8,574 nucleotides of DNA from assembly GCA_011372345.1 (NCBI GenBank), contig DRTC01000619.1, forward strand, positions 1 through 8,574. Reading direction: 5' to 3'. Shown piece by piece: positions 1 to 6,816 of this stretch. Origin of the DNA: Candidatus Cloacimonadota bacterium. GTDB lineage: Bacteria > Cloacimonadota > Cloacimonadia > Cloacimonadales > TCS61. The notes beneath the pieces are model-generated. The model had not been told where the DNA came from and searched no databases. It saw only the letters and a list, made by a program, of their open reading frames with translations. The position numbers and the translations under genes are program-made. Every line of letters starts with the position of its first letter. Within the stretch, counting starts at the first letter, position 1.

Positions 1-1053
1 ACGGGCGGTCATATAATTCCTGCTCTATCGATTGCAGATGAATTGCAAAAAAAGAATGCTAAAATCCTTTTTGTAGGAAATAGAAACAGTTTGGAAGAGG
101 AGCTTGTTCAAAAATCAGGAATTCCATTTAAGAGTATTAATGTCCAAAAATTCTACAGGAAATTCACTCTTGAACATCTGAAATTTCCTTTTAAATTATT
201 GAACAGCATTTTTGCTTCTAAAAAAATCATCAAAGAATTCCAACCTGACGCTTTTCTCGGAACAGGTGGTTTTGTTTCCGGTCCTGTGGGTTATGCTGCT
301 CATCTGAAAAAAATCCCGATCTTTCTGCAGGAACAAAACTCGTTTCCCGGTGCTACGACCAGGATTCTATCAAAATATGCTGAAAAAATATTTTTGGGAA
401 ATGAAGGAGCAAAAAAATATTTTCCATCTGGAAAAGTGATAATTTCAGGAAATCCGATAAACACAAATGTTATCAATGAAAAAGAGAAAATCGATTTTAA
501 AAAATACGGATTAAAAAAAGATTCGTTGAAACTTTTCCTTTTCGGAGGAAGTCAGGGATCGTTGATCTTGAATAATAATCTTTTACCGATTGTTGATGAT
601 ATTCTTAATAAAGGAATCGAAATCATCTGGCAAACAGGAAAATACAGTTTCGAAAAAATCAAAGAAAAAGTGAAAAAAAAAACCGGAATTTATATATTTG
701 ATTTCTCCAATGAAATGGGAAAGATCTATAATTCCGTCGATTTTGCGATTGCTCGAGCCGGAGCATTATCTCTCGCCGAACTTGAAACAAAAAGAATTCC
801 ATCAATTCTGATTCCTCTTCCTTCTGCAGCAGGAAATCATCAACATTTCAATGCTCAGGAACTGGTTGAGAAGGATATTGCTTTTCTTCTGGAACAGAAA
901 AATTTAAATCATAAAATATTAAAAGATCAAATATTGGAAATGAAAGAAAAATATATGGAAATGAAGAAGAATTTTGGAGAAAGTAAACATCTAAATTCTT
1001 CTAAAATTATAGCGAAAGAGATTTTGAAATTGAAAAACTTGCCAAATTTCTAA
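1..1053 (+). CDS. murG: MurG, UDP-GlcNAc:lipid I GlcNAc transferase (5' end missing)
   Basis: MurG adds GlcNAc from UDP-GlcNAc to lipid I on the inner face of the cytoplasmic membrane, giving lipid II. The frame is open from base 1 and its first residues, TGGHIIPALSIADE, are the MurG glycine-rich loop (usually GGTGGHIYPALA), so the start and roughly ten residues lie before the window; a TTG at 43 is not the start. Counting from the first visible residue, GTGGFVSGP is at about 87-95, QEQNSFPG at 110-117, the second-domain loop GGSQGS at 182-187, RAGALSLAE at 252-260, and the donor-site stretch PLPSAAGNHQHFNAQEL at 272-288. This is a complete GT28 set over two Rossmann-like domains. The last residues (LPNF) and the stop codon are encoded by a perfect palindrome at 1035-1067. 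murC follows 35 bases later. Identification is secure. Confidence 0.97.
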   Translation, partial: TGGHIIPALSIADELQKKNAKILFVGNRNSLEEELVQKSGIPFKSINVQKFYRKFTLEHLKFPFKLLNSIFASKKIIKEFQPDAFLGTGGFVSGPVGYAAHLKKIPIFLQEQNSFPGATTRILSKYAEKIFLGNEGAKKYFPSGKVIISGNPINTNVINEKEKIDFKKYGLKKDSLKLFLFGGSQGSLILNNNLLPIVDDILNKGIEIIWQTGKYSFEKIKEKVKKKTGIYIFDFSNEMGKIYNSVDFAIARAGALSLAELETKRIPSILIPLPSAAGNHQHFNAQELVEKDIAFLLEQKNLNHKILKDQILEMKEKYMEMKKNFGESKHLNSSKIIAKEILKLKNLPNF

Positions 1054-1067
1054 AATTTGGCAAGTTT
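1035..1067 (+). repeat. Perfect 15-bp hairpin spanning the murG stop codon
   Basis: Arm 1035-1049 (AAACTTGCCAAATTT) is exactly complementary to arm 1053-1067 (AAATTTGGCAAGTTT), with a 3-base loop CTA. The murG stop TAA (1051-1053) straddles the loop and the base of the right arm. The right arm ends in TTT but no longer U tract follows, so a classical intrinsic terminator is not clear. It lies about 20 bases upstream of the murC start, and an mRNA-stability, attenuation or mobile palindromic-repeat role is equally possible. Confidence 0.85.
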
Positions 1068-1088
1068 AAGAAACAATAAAGGAAAATT

Positions 1089-2447
1089 ATGCTCGGAAGA
1101 ACCAAAAAGATCCATTTTGTTGGAATCGGCGGAATTGGCATGAGTGGAATTGCAGAACTGCTCATGAATCAAGGTTTTGAGATCAGCGGTTCGGATATGC
1201 GCTTAACGGAGATCACCAAACACTTGCAGGAAAAAGGTGCAAAAATCAGTGAAGGTCATAATGCGAATCTGATCAAAGATGCAGATGTTGTCGTCAAATC
1301 ATCAGCAGTGAAAAATGATAATCCGGAAGTTGCGACTGCTCTTGCCAGGAAAATTCCGGTAATTAGAAGAGCAGAAATGCTTGCGGAAATTATGCGAATG
1401 AGCTACGGAATCGGAATTGCCGGAACGCACGGAAAAACATCGACAACTTCGATGGTGGGAATGGTTCTCTCAGCAGCAAAACTCGAACCGACTGTAATTG
1501 TCGGAGGAATCGTTAAAAATTTCGGCTCCAATAATCTTCTCGGTTCCGGAAAATATATTGTAGTAGAAGCCGATGAATTTGATCGTTCCTTTTTGAGTTT
1601 AAGTCCGATCATTGCCGGCATAACGAACATCGATGCCGATCATCTCGATTGTTATAAAGACCTGGAAGGGATCAAAAAAGCGTTCGTTGAGTATGCGAAC
1701 AAAGTTCCATTTTTCGGAAGTGTTATTGCCTGTCTGGATGATCACGGAGTGCAATCGATAATTCCGGAAATAAAGAAAGAAATAATTTCATACGGACTTT
1801 CCAAACAGGCAGATCTGCGAGCAGAAAATATTAAGATGAAGGATTTCAAATCCAGATATACAGCCATTTTTGATGGAAAAGAACTCGGAGAAATAAAACT
1901 GAATGTTCTGGGAATTCACAACATTCTAAATTCACTTCTCGCAGTTGCCACCGGTTTGGATCTTGAAATTCCATTTTCTTTGATCCAAAAAGGTCTTTCA
2001 GAATACAATGGAGTTTTTCGCAGGTTTGAATTCAAAGGTGAAAAAAACGGAGTCATTGTTTACGACGATTATGCTCATCATCCAACTGAAATAGAAGCAA
2101 CTCTGAAAGGTATCAAAGAAAACACGGATAAAAGAATTGTCGTAATCTTCCAACCACATTTGTTTTCCCGAACCGGAGATTTCTATCGGGAATTCGGTCG
2201 TTCATTTCTCCAATCAGATATTCTGTTGATAACTCCGATCTATCCGGCACGAGAAAAACCGATCCCGGGAATTACCGGTAAAATGATTGCAGATGCTGCC
2301 ATTCAAACTGGTCATAAAAATGTTCATTATGTCGAATCAAATGAGAAGATCGTTGAAAAAATAACGGAAGTTTCCAATTCCAATGATATTGTCATCACAA
2401 TGGGAGCGGGAAATATTTATCAGTTCGGTGAGAAGTTTCTCAAATAA
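1089..2447 (+). CDS. murC: MurC, UDP-N-acetylmuramate-L-alanine ligase
   Basis: MurC is the cytoplasmic ATP-dependent ligase that attaches L-Ala to UDP-MurNAc, the first step of stem-peptide assembly. At 452 residues it has normal family length and all three Mur-ligase domains. The N-terminal UDP-binding loop GIGGIGMSG is at 12-20. The central ATPase domain has the P-loop GTHGKTSTT at 112-120, EADEFDRSF at 160-168 and TNIDADHLD at 179-187. GIHNILNSLLA at 275-285 marks the approach to the C-terminal domain, which carries RRFE (311-314), YDDYAHHPTE (325-334) and FQPHLFSRT (354-362). EADE and YAHHPTE separate MurC from MurD/E/F. The ATG at 1089 is preceded by an AAAGGA Shine-Dalgarno (about 1078-1083) and gives the expected N terminus directly before the glycine loop. 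It follows murG by 35 bases and is separated from murB by a repeat-filled spacer. Confidence 0.98.
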   Translation: MLGRTKKIHFVGIGGIGMSGIAELLMNQGFEISGSDMRLTEITKHLQEKGAKISEGHNANLIKDADVVVKSSAVKNDNPEVATALARKIPVIRRAEMLAEIMRMSYGIGIAGTHGKTSTTSMVGMVLSAAKLEPTVIVGGIVKNFGSNNLLGSGKYIVVEADEFDRSFLSLSPIIAGITNIDADHLDCYKDLEGIKKAFVEYANKVPFFGSVIACLDDHGVQSIIPEIKKEIISYGLSKQADLRAENIKMKDFKSRYTAIFDGKELGEIKLNVLGIHNILNSLLAVATGLDLEIPFSLIQKGLSEYNGVFRRFEFKGEKNGVIVYDDYAHHPTEIEATLKGIKENTDKRIVVIFQPHLFSRTGDFYREFGRSFLQSDILLITPIYPAREKPIPGITGKMIADAAIQTGHKNVHYVESNEKIVEKITEVSNSNDIVITMGAGNIYQFGEKFLK

Positions 2448-2450
2448 ATC

Positions 2451-2475
2451 TTGCGAATGGTCTTGACCTTCGCAA
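2451..2475 (+). repeat. Hairpin A in the murC-murB spacer
   Basis: TTGCGAA (2451-2457) pairs with TTCGCAA (2469-2475), and directly inside it GGTC (2459-2462) pairs with GACC (2465-2468). One T (2458) is bulged and the loop is TT. This gives 11 base pairs starting 4 bases after the murC stop. There is no U tract, so it is not a typical terminator. Its sequence and bulge match hairpin B at 2504-2551. Confidence 0.7.
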
Positions 2476-2560
2476 TGGTTGAATAAGTTGAACTTGGAAA
2501 ACCTTCCGAACGGTCTCTACCAGAGAAATTTCTTTCACTTGACCTTCGGAACGGTTGAAT
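2462..2560 (+). repeat. 23-base direct repeat, two copies
   Basis: CTTGACCTTCG followed by CAATGGTTGAAT at 2462-2484 recurs at 2538-2560 with G for C and C for T (21 of 23 identical). Each copy comprises the right arm of a hairpin plus the start of a GTTGAAT run, so the repeating module is hairpin arm plus 9-nt run. Confidence 0.75.
2504..2551 (+). repeat. Hairpin B in the murC-murB spacer, same family as hairpin A
   Basis: TTCCGAA (2504-2510) pairs with TTCGGAA (2545-2551), and GGTC (2512-2515) pairs with GACC (2541-2544), with one bulged base (C2511). This repeats the layout of hairpin A, except that the third base pair is C-G here and G-C there, a compensatory change. The loop is longer (2516-2540) and contains the short palindrome AGAAATTTCT (2524-2533). 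Confidence 0.65.
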
Positions 2561-2580
2561 TAGTTTAATAAGTTGAATTA
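2554..2580 (+). repeat. 9-nt periodic repeat, three units
   Basis: GTTGAATTA, GTTTAATAA and GTTGAATTA follow one another exactly at 9-base spacing. A two-unit version (GTTGAATAA, GTTGAACTT) lies at 2478-2495, and a four-unit relative lies downstream of ftsZ at 6817-6852. Function unknown. Confidence 0.65.
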
Positions 2581-2612
2581 ATGAAATTCATGTAATTCGC
2601 TTGTCAGGGCGT

Positions 2613-2628
2613 AGTTTTAACGAAGACT
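2613..2628 (+). repeat. Small hairpin abutting the murB start codon
   Basis: AGTTTT (2613-2618) pairs with AAGACT (2623-2628) around the loop AACG, with one G-U pair. It ends one base before the ATG at 2630 and would cover the weak ribosome-binding area (GAAG, 2622-2625). This could reduce initiation at that ATG, or argue for the in-frame ATG at 2648. The stem is short, so chance is possible. Confidence 0.4.
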
Positions 2629-2629
2629 G

Positions 2630-3541
2630 ATGAAGAAAAAAGAAAAAATGGAAAAAGTATTTGACACAAAAACGCTAACTTCAAATTTTTCAACGAGTTG
2701 TTTGAAGGAATACTCAAATATCAAAATTGGGGAGGAAGCAAAGTATCTCTTTATACCGCACACTTTTAGCGATTTAAATAAGATCATAAAAAAAGCAAAA
2801 AAAGAAAATCATGAAATTCTGCCTTTGGGAGGATGTTCTAACATTCTTTTTGGCAATACCAGAAACAGGTTTTTGATTCACGATCAAAAGTTACCGAAAT
2901 CATTACGAATAAACAGAAATAAAGTAGTTGTCTCAGCAAATTATTATCTCAACGAATTTGTTCAAATTCTGCAGGAGCATGAGCTTGGCGGATTGGAATT
3001 TTTATACGGAATTCCAGCTCATCTTGGTGGTGCAGTTTTTATGAATGCAGGAGCATTTGGTCATAATATTTCCGAATTCGTTAATTGGATTGAGGTTATG
3101 GATAAATCCGGTAATATAAAAATATTTGAAAAGGATAATCTGAAATTTGATTATAGAAAAACATCTATCAATGGTTCATCTATCAATGGTTTTATTTTAA
3201 CTGTCGAACTGGATTTAAAGTCAAAATCAAAAATGGAAATTGATTCTGATCTAAAAAAATATTTATCGAAAAGAAAAGAAAGACATCCGTATAATTATCC
3301 GAGTTTAGGAAGTATTTTCAAAAATCCGGAAGGAAAAACTGCTGGAAAACTGATCGAAGAATGCGGATTAAAAGGACGAAATTTTGGAGATGCTGAAATC
3401 AGCAGAAAACATGCAAATTTCATAGTTAATAAAGGAAATGCAACATTTCAAAATGTAATAGACCTGATAAAACTTTGCCGGGAAAAAGTATATGAAAAAT
3501 TCCAGATAAAACTGGAAACGGAAATAAGGGTGATCAATTGA
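2630..3541 (+). CDS. murB: MurB, UDP-N-acetylenolpyruvoylglucosamine reductase
   Basis: MurB is the cytoplasmic FAD enzyme that uses NADPH to reduce UDP-GlcNAc-enolpyruvate to UDP-MurNAc, the substrate of MurC. Its 303 residues fit the shorter type II form. The FAD-binding part has PLGGCSN at 65-71 (usually GxGSN, so residue 69 is Cys where Gly is normal) and GLEFLYGIPAHLGGA with NAGA at 121-142. The substrate domain has YRKTS at 175-179, then SLGSIFKNP at 225-233, whose Ser228 matches the catalytic serine, and AEISRKHANFIVN at 255-267. The C-terminal LETEIR (295-300) supplies the expected catalytic Glu, probably E298. The start is uncertain: ATG 2630 has a weak ribosome site, and ATG 2648 (residue 7) is an alternative that loses only Lys/Glu-rich residues. 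The stop TGA overlaps the TTG start of ftsQ. Confidence 0.96.
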   Translation: MKKKEKMEKVFDTKTLTSNFSTSCLKEYSNIKIGEEAKYLFIPHTFSDLNKIIKKAKKENHEILPLGGCSNILFGNTRNRFLIHDQKLPKSLRINRNKVVVSANYYLNEFVQILQEHELGGLEFLYGIPAHLGGAVFMNAGAFGHNISEFVNWIEVMDKSGNIKIFEKDNLKFDYRKTSINGSSINGFILTVELDLKSKSKMEIDSDLKKYLSKRKERHPYNYPSLGSIFKNPEGKTAGKLIEECGLKGRNFGDAEISRKHANFIVNKGNATFQNVIDLIKLCREKVYEKFQIKLETEIRVIN

Positions 3542-4293
3542 AGAAGAAAAAAAGACGCGGTTCGAGCCGGTATTATTTCATTTATATTTTTTTGATCCTG
3601 CTAATTATTATGAGTGTGATCGGGATCAGAAGTTTGATCACAAAACTCAGTTTTTTTGAGATCTCCGAAATCAAGATCATGGGAAATCATAACCTGGAAA
3701 AAGATTTTCTTAAAAATCTCTCCAAAGATTGCTATGGAAAAAATCTTTATGCAATTTCCAAAAATGAGATACAAAGAAGATATACCAATATTGTGCGTGT
3801 AAAAAATGCGAATATCAGCAGAATATTTCCTCATAAACTAAGGATCAAAATCGTCGAAAGACTTGGTTTGTTCTATCTAAAAACTAAAGAAGGGGAACTC
3901 TTTCCCATTGATAATGAGAAGATAGTTCTGGATAATGATAATTTCTACAGTGCTGAAATCCTGCCTGTAATTGAAACGGATTTAAAGAAGGAAAACATCG
4001 TTTATGGTGAAACTATTGAGAATGATTTTGTGAATAAAGTTTTTGATTTTTATGAAAAAGTTCAACTCGAAGATAAAGAATTCATTGATAAAATTTCCGA
4101 ATTTTATTTAGAAAACGGAGATATTTGTATGACTGAAGTGAATATTGGTTATAAAATAATTTTCGGAGAAGATGATATCAGAAGTAAATTATTAAGATTT
4201 AATTTCCTGGAAAAAAATAAAGGATTTGAAAAAGACAATATTGTTGATCTTCGCTTCAGTAATCAGCTCATCGTAGGTCGGGAGAATTCATGA
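3538..4293 (+). CDS. ftsQ: FtsQ/DivIB-type cell division protein
   Basis: FtsQ is a bitopic membrane protein that, with FtsB and FtsL, links the cytoplasmic Z-ring to septal peptidoglycan synthesis. The 251 residues show a short basic cytoplasmic tail (KKKKRR), one membrane helix at about 12-30, and a periplasmic part that opens with a POTRA-like domain at about 40-107 (FFEISEIKIMGN, then IVRVKNANISRIFPHKLRIKIVER, the family's P-h-L-x-I-x-I-x-E signature). The rest, about 110-251, is the variable beta domain, with no recognisable catalytic motif. The start is TTG 3538, sharing TTGA with the murB stop; AAGGGTGA (about 3526-3533) is a plausible ribosome site. No ATG gives the Lys-rich tail before the membrane helix. 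The end overlaps ftsA by ATGA. The family call rests on architecture, the POTRA signature and position. Confidence 0.93.
   Translation: MKKKKRRGSSRYYFIYIFLILLIIMSVIGIRSLITKLSFFEISEIKIMGNHNLEKDFLKNLSKDCYGKNLYAISKNEIQRRYTNIVRVKNANISRIFPHKLRIKIVERLGLFYLKTKEGELFPIDNEKIVLDNDNFYSAEILPVIETDLKKENIVYGETIENDFVNKVFDFYEKVQLEDKEFIDKISEFYLENGDICMTEVNIGYKIIFGEDDIRSKLLRFNFLEKNKGFEKDNIVDLRFSNQLIVGRENS
4282..4293 (+). promoter_or_regulatory. ftsA ribosome site and ATGA overlap with ftsQ
   Basis: A GGGAG Shine-Dalgarno (about 4280-4284) lies inside the ftsQ coding sequence, 5 bases before the ftsA ATG at 4290. That ATG shares ATGA with the ftsQ stop TGA (4291-4293). This is the usual layout for translational coupling and fixes the ftsA start. 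Confidence 0.75.
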
Positions 4294-5555
4294 GATCAGA
4301 ACAGATCATCACTGCAATCGATATCGGAACAACCAAGATCTGTGTCATTATTGCAGTTCTCGATGAGGAAAAAAAATTGGAGATCAAAGGTATTGGGACC
4401 GGAAAATCAGAAGGACTTGTAAACGGGATTGTGATAGATATTTCCAAAGCTTCCAAATCGATCAGTGATGCTATTTATGAAGCGGAATTAATGTCCGAGA
4501 CCAAAGCAAAAAATATTTATGTCGGAATTGCCGGTGAACACATGAAAAGCCAGAATACACTTGGTCGAATCTCTCTGACGACCGGCTCCGAACCTTGCGA
4601 AATTACCCAGGAACATGTCGATAATGTGATCACGAATTCAAAAAATAATATCAAGATCCAGCAGGGAAACGAACGACTTGATATCATTCATGCAATCCCC
4701 CAGTATTACGATATCGACGGACAGGTCGGAATTATGAATCCGGTGAATATGAGCGGTTTCAATCTTTCTGCTTATGTTCATATTGTGATGGCAGATATAA
4801 ACACGATCCGCAACATCACTAAATGTGTTGAACTTTCCGGTTACAAAGTCGAAGAGATATTTCTCGAACCTATTGCTTCCTCTTATTCTGTTCTAAATGA
4901 AGTCGAAAAAACTCTCGGTTCGGTTTTGATCGATATTGGAGGAGGGACTACCGATCTTGCGGTTTTCTATAAAGAAAGTATTCGGTTCAGTGCTGTTATT
5001 CCTCTCGGAGGAACGAACATAACTCAAGATCTTGCTATCGGTTTGCAGACTTCTCCTCAAAATGCAGAAGACCTGAAGATAAATTATGGAAATTCCATTG
5101 CATCTTCGGTTCCTGACGATGAAAATATTAAAATTGAAGGCATTGCCGGAAGAGAATCAAAAACGAGAAAATTGCGTTATGTCTCAGAAATTATCGAAGC
5201 TCGCATGAGAGAGATCCTGGAAGATGCATATAAGATATTAAACGAACATAATGAATTAAAAATGATAACTGCAGGTTTAACGATCACCGGAGGAGCATCT
5301 TTGCTGAAGAATTCCGAAAAATTAGCTGAAGATATTTTTAATATGTCCACAAAAACCGGTTATCCTGATTTGAGCGGACTGGCAGGTCCAACAGAACGAC
5401 TGCAAAATCCGAAATATGCAACCAGCGTTGGCATTCTTTATCAAGCCCAGAATTTGGTTTTGGATAAGGACAATAAGATCCGGCAATTGAAAACAAGCGA
5501 TCCTTTCACAAGTTTTTTTAAGAAGATCATAGCCAGTTTAAAAGAGTATTTATAG
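4290..5555 (+). CDS. ftsA: FtsA, actin-like membrane tether of the Z-ring
   Basis: FtsA is an ATP-binding actin homologue that binds the FtsZ C-terminal peptide, anchors FtsZ polymers to the inner membrane and recruits later division proteins. Its 421 residues are normal length. Phosphate-1 motif AIDIGTTKICV is at 9-19, the FtsA-specific 1C subdomain occupies about 84-165, phosphate-2 motif LIDIGGGTTDLAVF is at 213-226, and the adenosine motif ITGGASLL is at 332-339. GLAGPTERLQNPKYATSVGIL (about 363-383) is the conserved late stretch that precedes the linker. The C terminus FTSFFKKIIASLKEYL (406-421) is a short amphipathic basic helix, the expected membrane-targeting sequence. The start overlaps ftsQ by ATGA with a good Shine-Dalgarno. 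Only 8 bases separate it from ftsZ, so FtsA and FtsZ are surely co-transcribed. Confidence 0.98.
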   Translation: MRSEQIITAIDIGTTKICVIIAVLDEEKKLEIKGIGTGKSEGLVNGIVIDISKASKSISDAIYEAELMSETKAKNIYVGIAGEHMKSQNTLGRISLTTGSEPCEITQEHVDNVITNSKNNIKIQQGNERLDIIHAIPQYYDIDGQVGIMNPVNMSGFNLSAYVHIVMADINTIRNITKCVELSGYKVEEIFLEPIASSYSVLNEVEKTLGSVLIDIGGGTTDLAVFYKESIRFSAVIPLGGTNITQDLAIGLQTSPQNAEDLKINYGNSIASSVPDDENIKIEGIAGRESKTRKLRYVSEIIEARMREILEDAYKILNEHNELKMITAGLTITGGASLLKNSEKLAEDIFNMSTKTGYPDLSGLAGPTERLQNPKYATSVGILYQAQNLVLDKDNKIRQLKTSDPFTSFFKKIIASLKEYL

Positions 5556-5559
5556 GAGG
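5554..5559 (+). promoter_or_regulatory. Strong ftsZ Shine-Dalgarno overlapping the ftsA stop
   Basis: AGGAGG is the near-perfect anti-16S complement and lies 4 bases before the ftsZ ATG (5564). Its first two bases belong to the ftsA stop TAG (5553-5555). It is the strongest ribosome site in the window, in keeping with FtsZ being needed in larger amounts than FtsA. Confidence 0.85.
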
Positions 5560-5563
5560 ATAC

Positions 5564-6730
5564 ATGGAAGAAATTGATATTGAACTCGATTTAACGAAGG
5601 AATTGACTTCAATTGGAACCCATATAAAGATCATCGGAGTCGGTGGAGCCGGCGGAAATGCGATCAATACCATGATCGAAAATTCTCTCGAAGGAGTCGA
5701 ATTTATTGCAGCCAACACCAATATCATAGATTTGAAGAAATCGAAGGCAAGGTTGAAATTGCAGTTGGGAAAAGAAACTACAAAAGGTCTCGGAACCGGA
5801 GCTCATCCGGAACTCGGTCGACAATCTGCGGAAGAATCGAGGGAAGATATCAAACATCATCTCGAGGGAGCAGATATGGTTTTTATTGTTGCCGGAATGG
5901 GCGGTGGAACCGGAACCGGAGCCGCTCCTATTATTGCTTCCATGGCAAAAGAAATGGGAATCCTGACAATCGGGATCGTGAATCGACCATTCAACTGGGA
6001 AGGTAAAAAGAGAAGGATGAATGCCCAGGATGGGATAAAACAATTAGCAGAAAATGTTGATAGCCTGATCGTTATTCCGAATGAGAAGATCAAGGAACAA
6101 TACTCGGACTTGACCGTTATCCAGGCATTCAAAAAAGCTGATAATATTCTTTATGACGCAGCCAAAGCTCTTTCTGATATCATCAATTTCAGCGGTTATA
6201 TCAGCGTAGATTTCGCAGATGTCAAGACCGTTATGTCCAACAAAGGTTTTGCCATGATCGGAACCGGGATCGGAGAAGGGGAAAATCGTGCTGTTGATGC
6301 TGCCAAAGCAGCCATGTCCAATCCGCTTCTTTCCGATGTTTCCCTGAAAAACTCCCAGGGAATCCTTATCAATATTACAGCGAGTGAAGCTGTGAAAATG
6401 GATGAATTCGAACAGATCTTCAATAATATCATCAAAGAAACCGGAGATCAGGGTGATATTATCAACGGAATTATCTTTGATGAAAAAATGGAAGAAAAAA
6501 TCAAAGTAACTCTGATCGCTACCGGTTTAAAGATGACTAATACAAAAGTTTACGAAATCGAGAATTTCAAGAAAAAAAGCGAAGACAGTAGTGAGGAATT
6601 GAACGATATCCTGGAAAGGATCAGAAATCCAAGAACAAATGATATTGAAAAACAGCAGCAGGAGAGCAAGCAGCAGCAGATCAAACCTAAAATGGATATC
6701 CCTGCTTTTATGAGGAAATTTTCTAATTAG
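5564..6730 (+). CDS. ftsZ: FtsZ, tubulin-like division GTPase
   Basis: FtsZ is the GTPase that polymerises into the cytoplasmic Z-ring and directs division. Its 388 residues are typical. In order: GVGGAGGNA (25-33), T2-loop region AANTN (49-53), T3-loop region GLGTGAHPELG (75-85), tubulin signature GGGTGTG (113-119), RPFNWEGKKR (141-150), guanine-side helix around ADNILYDAAKALSDII (192-207), and T7 loop SGYISVDFADVKTVM (210-224). A short charged, Gln-rich linker (about 335-375, with QQQ repeats) leads to the C-terminal peptide DIPAFMRKF (378-386), the FtsA-binding tail, close to E. coli DIPAFLRKQ. Three loops depart from the usual sequence: NTN for NTD, TGAH for AGAN, and Ser214 where the T7 Asn (E. 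coli N207) is normal. The aspartates of DFAD (216, 219) are kept, so GTPase activity is likely but perhaps altered. Confidence 0.98.
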   Translation: MEEIDIELDLTKELTSIGTHIKIIGVGGAGGNAINTMIENSLEGVEFIAANTNIIDLKKSKARLKLQLGKETTKGLGTGAHPELGRQSAEESREDIKHHLEGADMVFIVAGMGGGTGTGAAPIIASMAKEMGILTIGIVNRPFNWEGKKRRMNAQDGIKQLAENVDSLIVIPNEKIKEQYSDLTVIQAFKKADNILYDAAKALSDIINFSGYISVDFADVKTVMSNKGFAMIGTGIGEGENRAVDAAKAAMSNPLLSDVSLKNSQGILINITASEAVKMDEFEQIFNNIIKETGDQGDIINGIIFDEKMEEKIKVTLIATGLKMTNTKVYEIENFKKKSEDSSEELNDILERIRNPRTNDIEKQQQESKQQQIKPKMDIPAFMRKFSN

Positions 6731-6732
6731 AT

Positions 6733-6809
6733 TTTCGAGTCGTAAGGAGCTTGTGACGACGTCTTGAAACTCTTCTTTTTCAACTCGCCGTTTCACTTAC
6801 GAGTCGAAA
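6733..6809 (+). repeat. Long imperfect hairpin just after the ftsZ stop
   Basis: TTTCGAGTCGTAAG (6733-6746) pairs with CTTACGAGTCGAAA (6796-6809) at 13 of 14 positions, with a central G-G mismatch. Inside the loop, TTGAAA (6764-6769) can pair with TTTCAA (6778-6783). It begins two bases after the ftsZ stop and could stop transcription or protect the mRNA 3' end. The right arm also matches the segment at 7028-7039 perfectly in inverse orientation, so two folds compete. Confidence 0.65.
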
Positions 6810-6816
6810 TGTGAGG

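Larger units (their letters stand above)
2448..2629. other. Non-coding, repeat-rich spacer between murC and murB
   Basis: This 182-base gap interrupts an otherwise compact operon. I see no open reading frame of note and no credible sigma-70 promoter. It holds two related hairpins (2451-2475 and 2504-2551), a 23-base direct repeat with two mismatches (2462-2484 and 2538-2560), two short 9-nt periodic runs (2478-2495 and 2554-2580), and a small hairpin touching the murB start (2613-2628). Confidence 0.8.

Noticed and set aside
43..1053. A TTG at 43 as the start of murG
   Set aside because: The frame is open from base 1 and encodes the conserved TGGH loop of MurG before this codon, so the gene is simply cut by the window.
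2573..2596. A sigma-70 promoter for murB (TTGAAT with TGTAAT)
   Set aside because: The two boxes are only 12 bases apart, too short for a standard promoter, and TTGAAT is part of the 9-nt repeat.
5609..6132. Long open frames on the - strand inside ftsZ
   Set aside because: They are antisense shadows of ftsZ with implausible composition (runs of Gly/Ser and Pro) and no family resemblance; the same holds for antisense frames inside murC, ftsQ, ftsA and the holin-like gene.
6527..6796. A - strand frame overlapping the ftsZ 3' end and the following hairpin
   Set aside because: It lies mostly antisense to ftsZ codons and its N-terminal part is encoded by the palindrome; no ribosome site or domain supports it.
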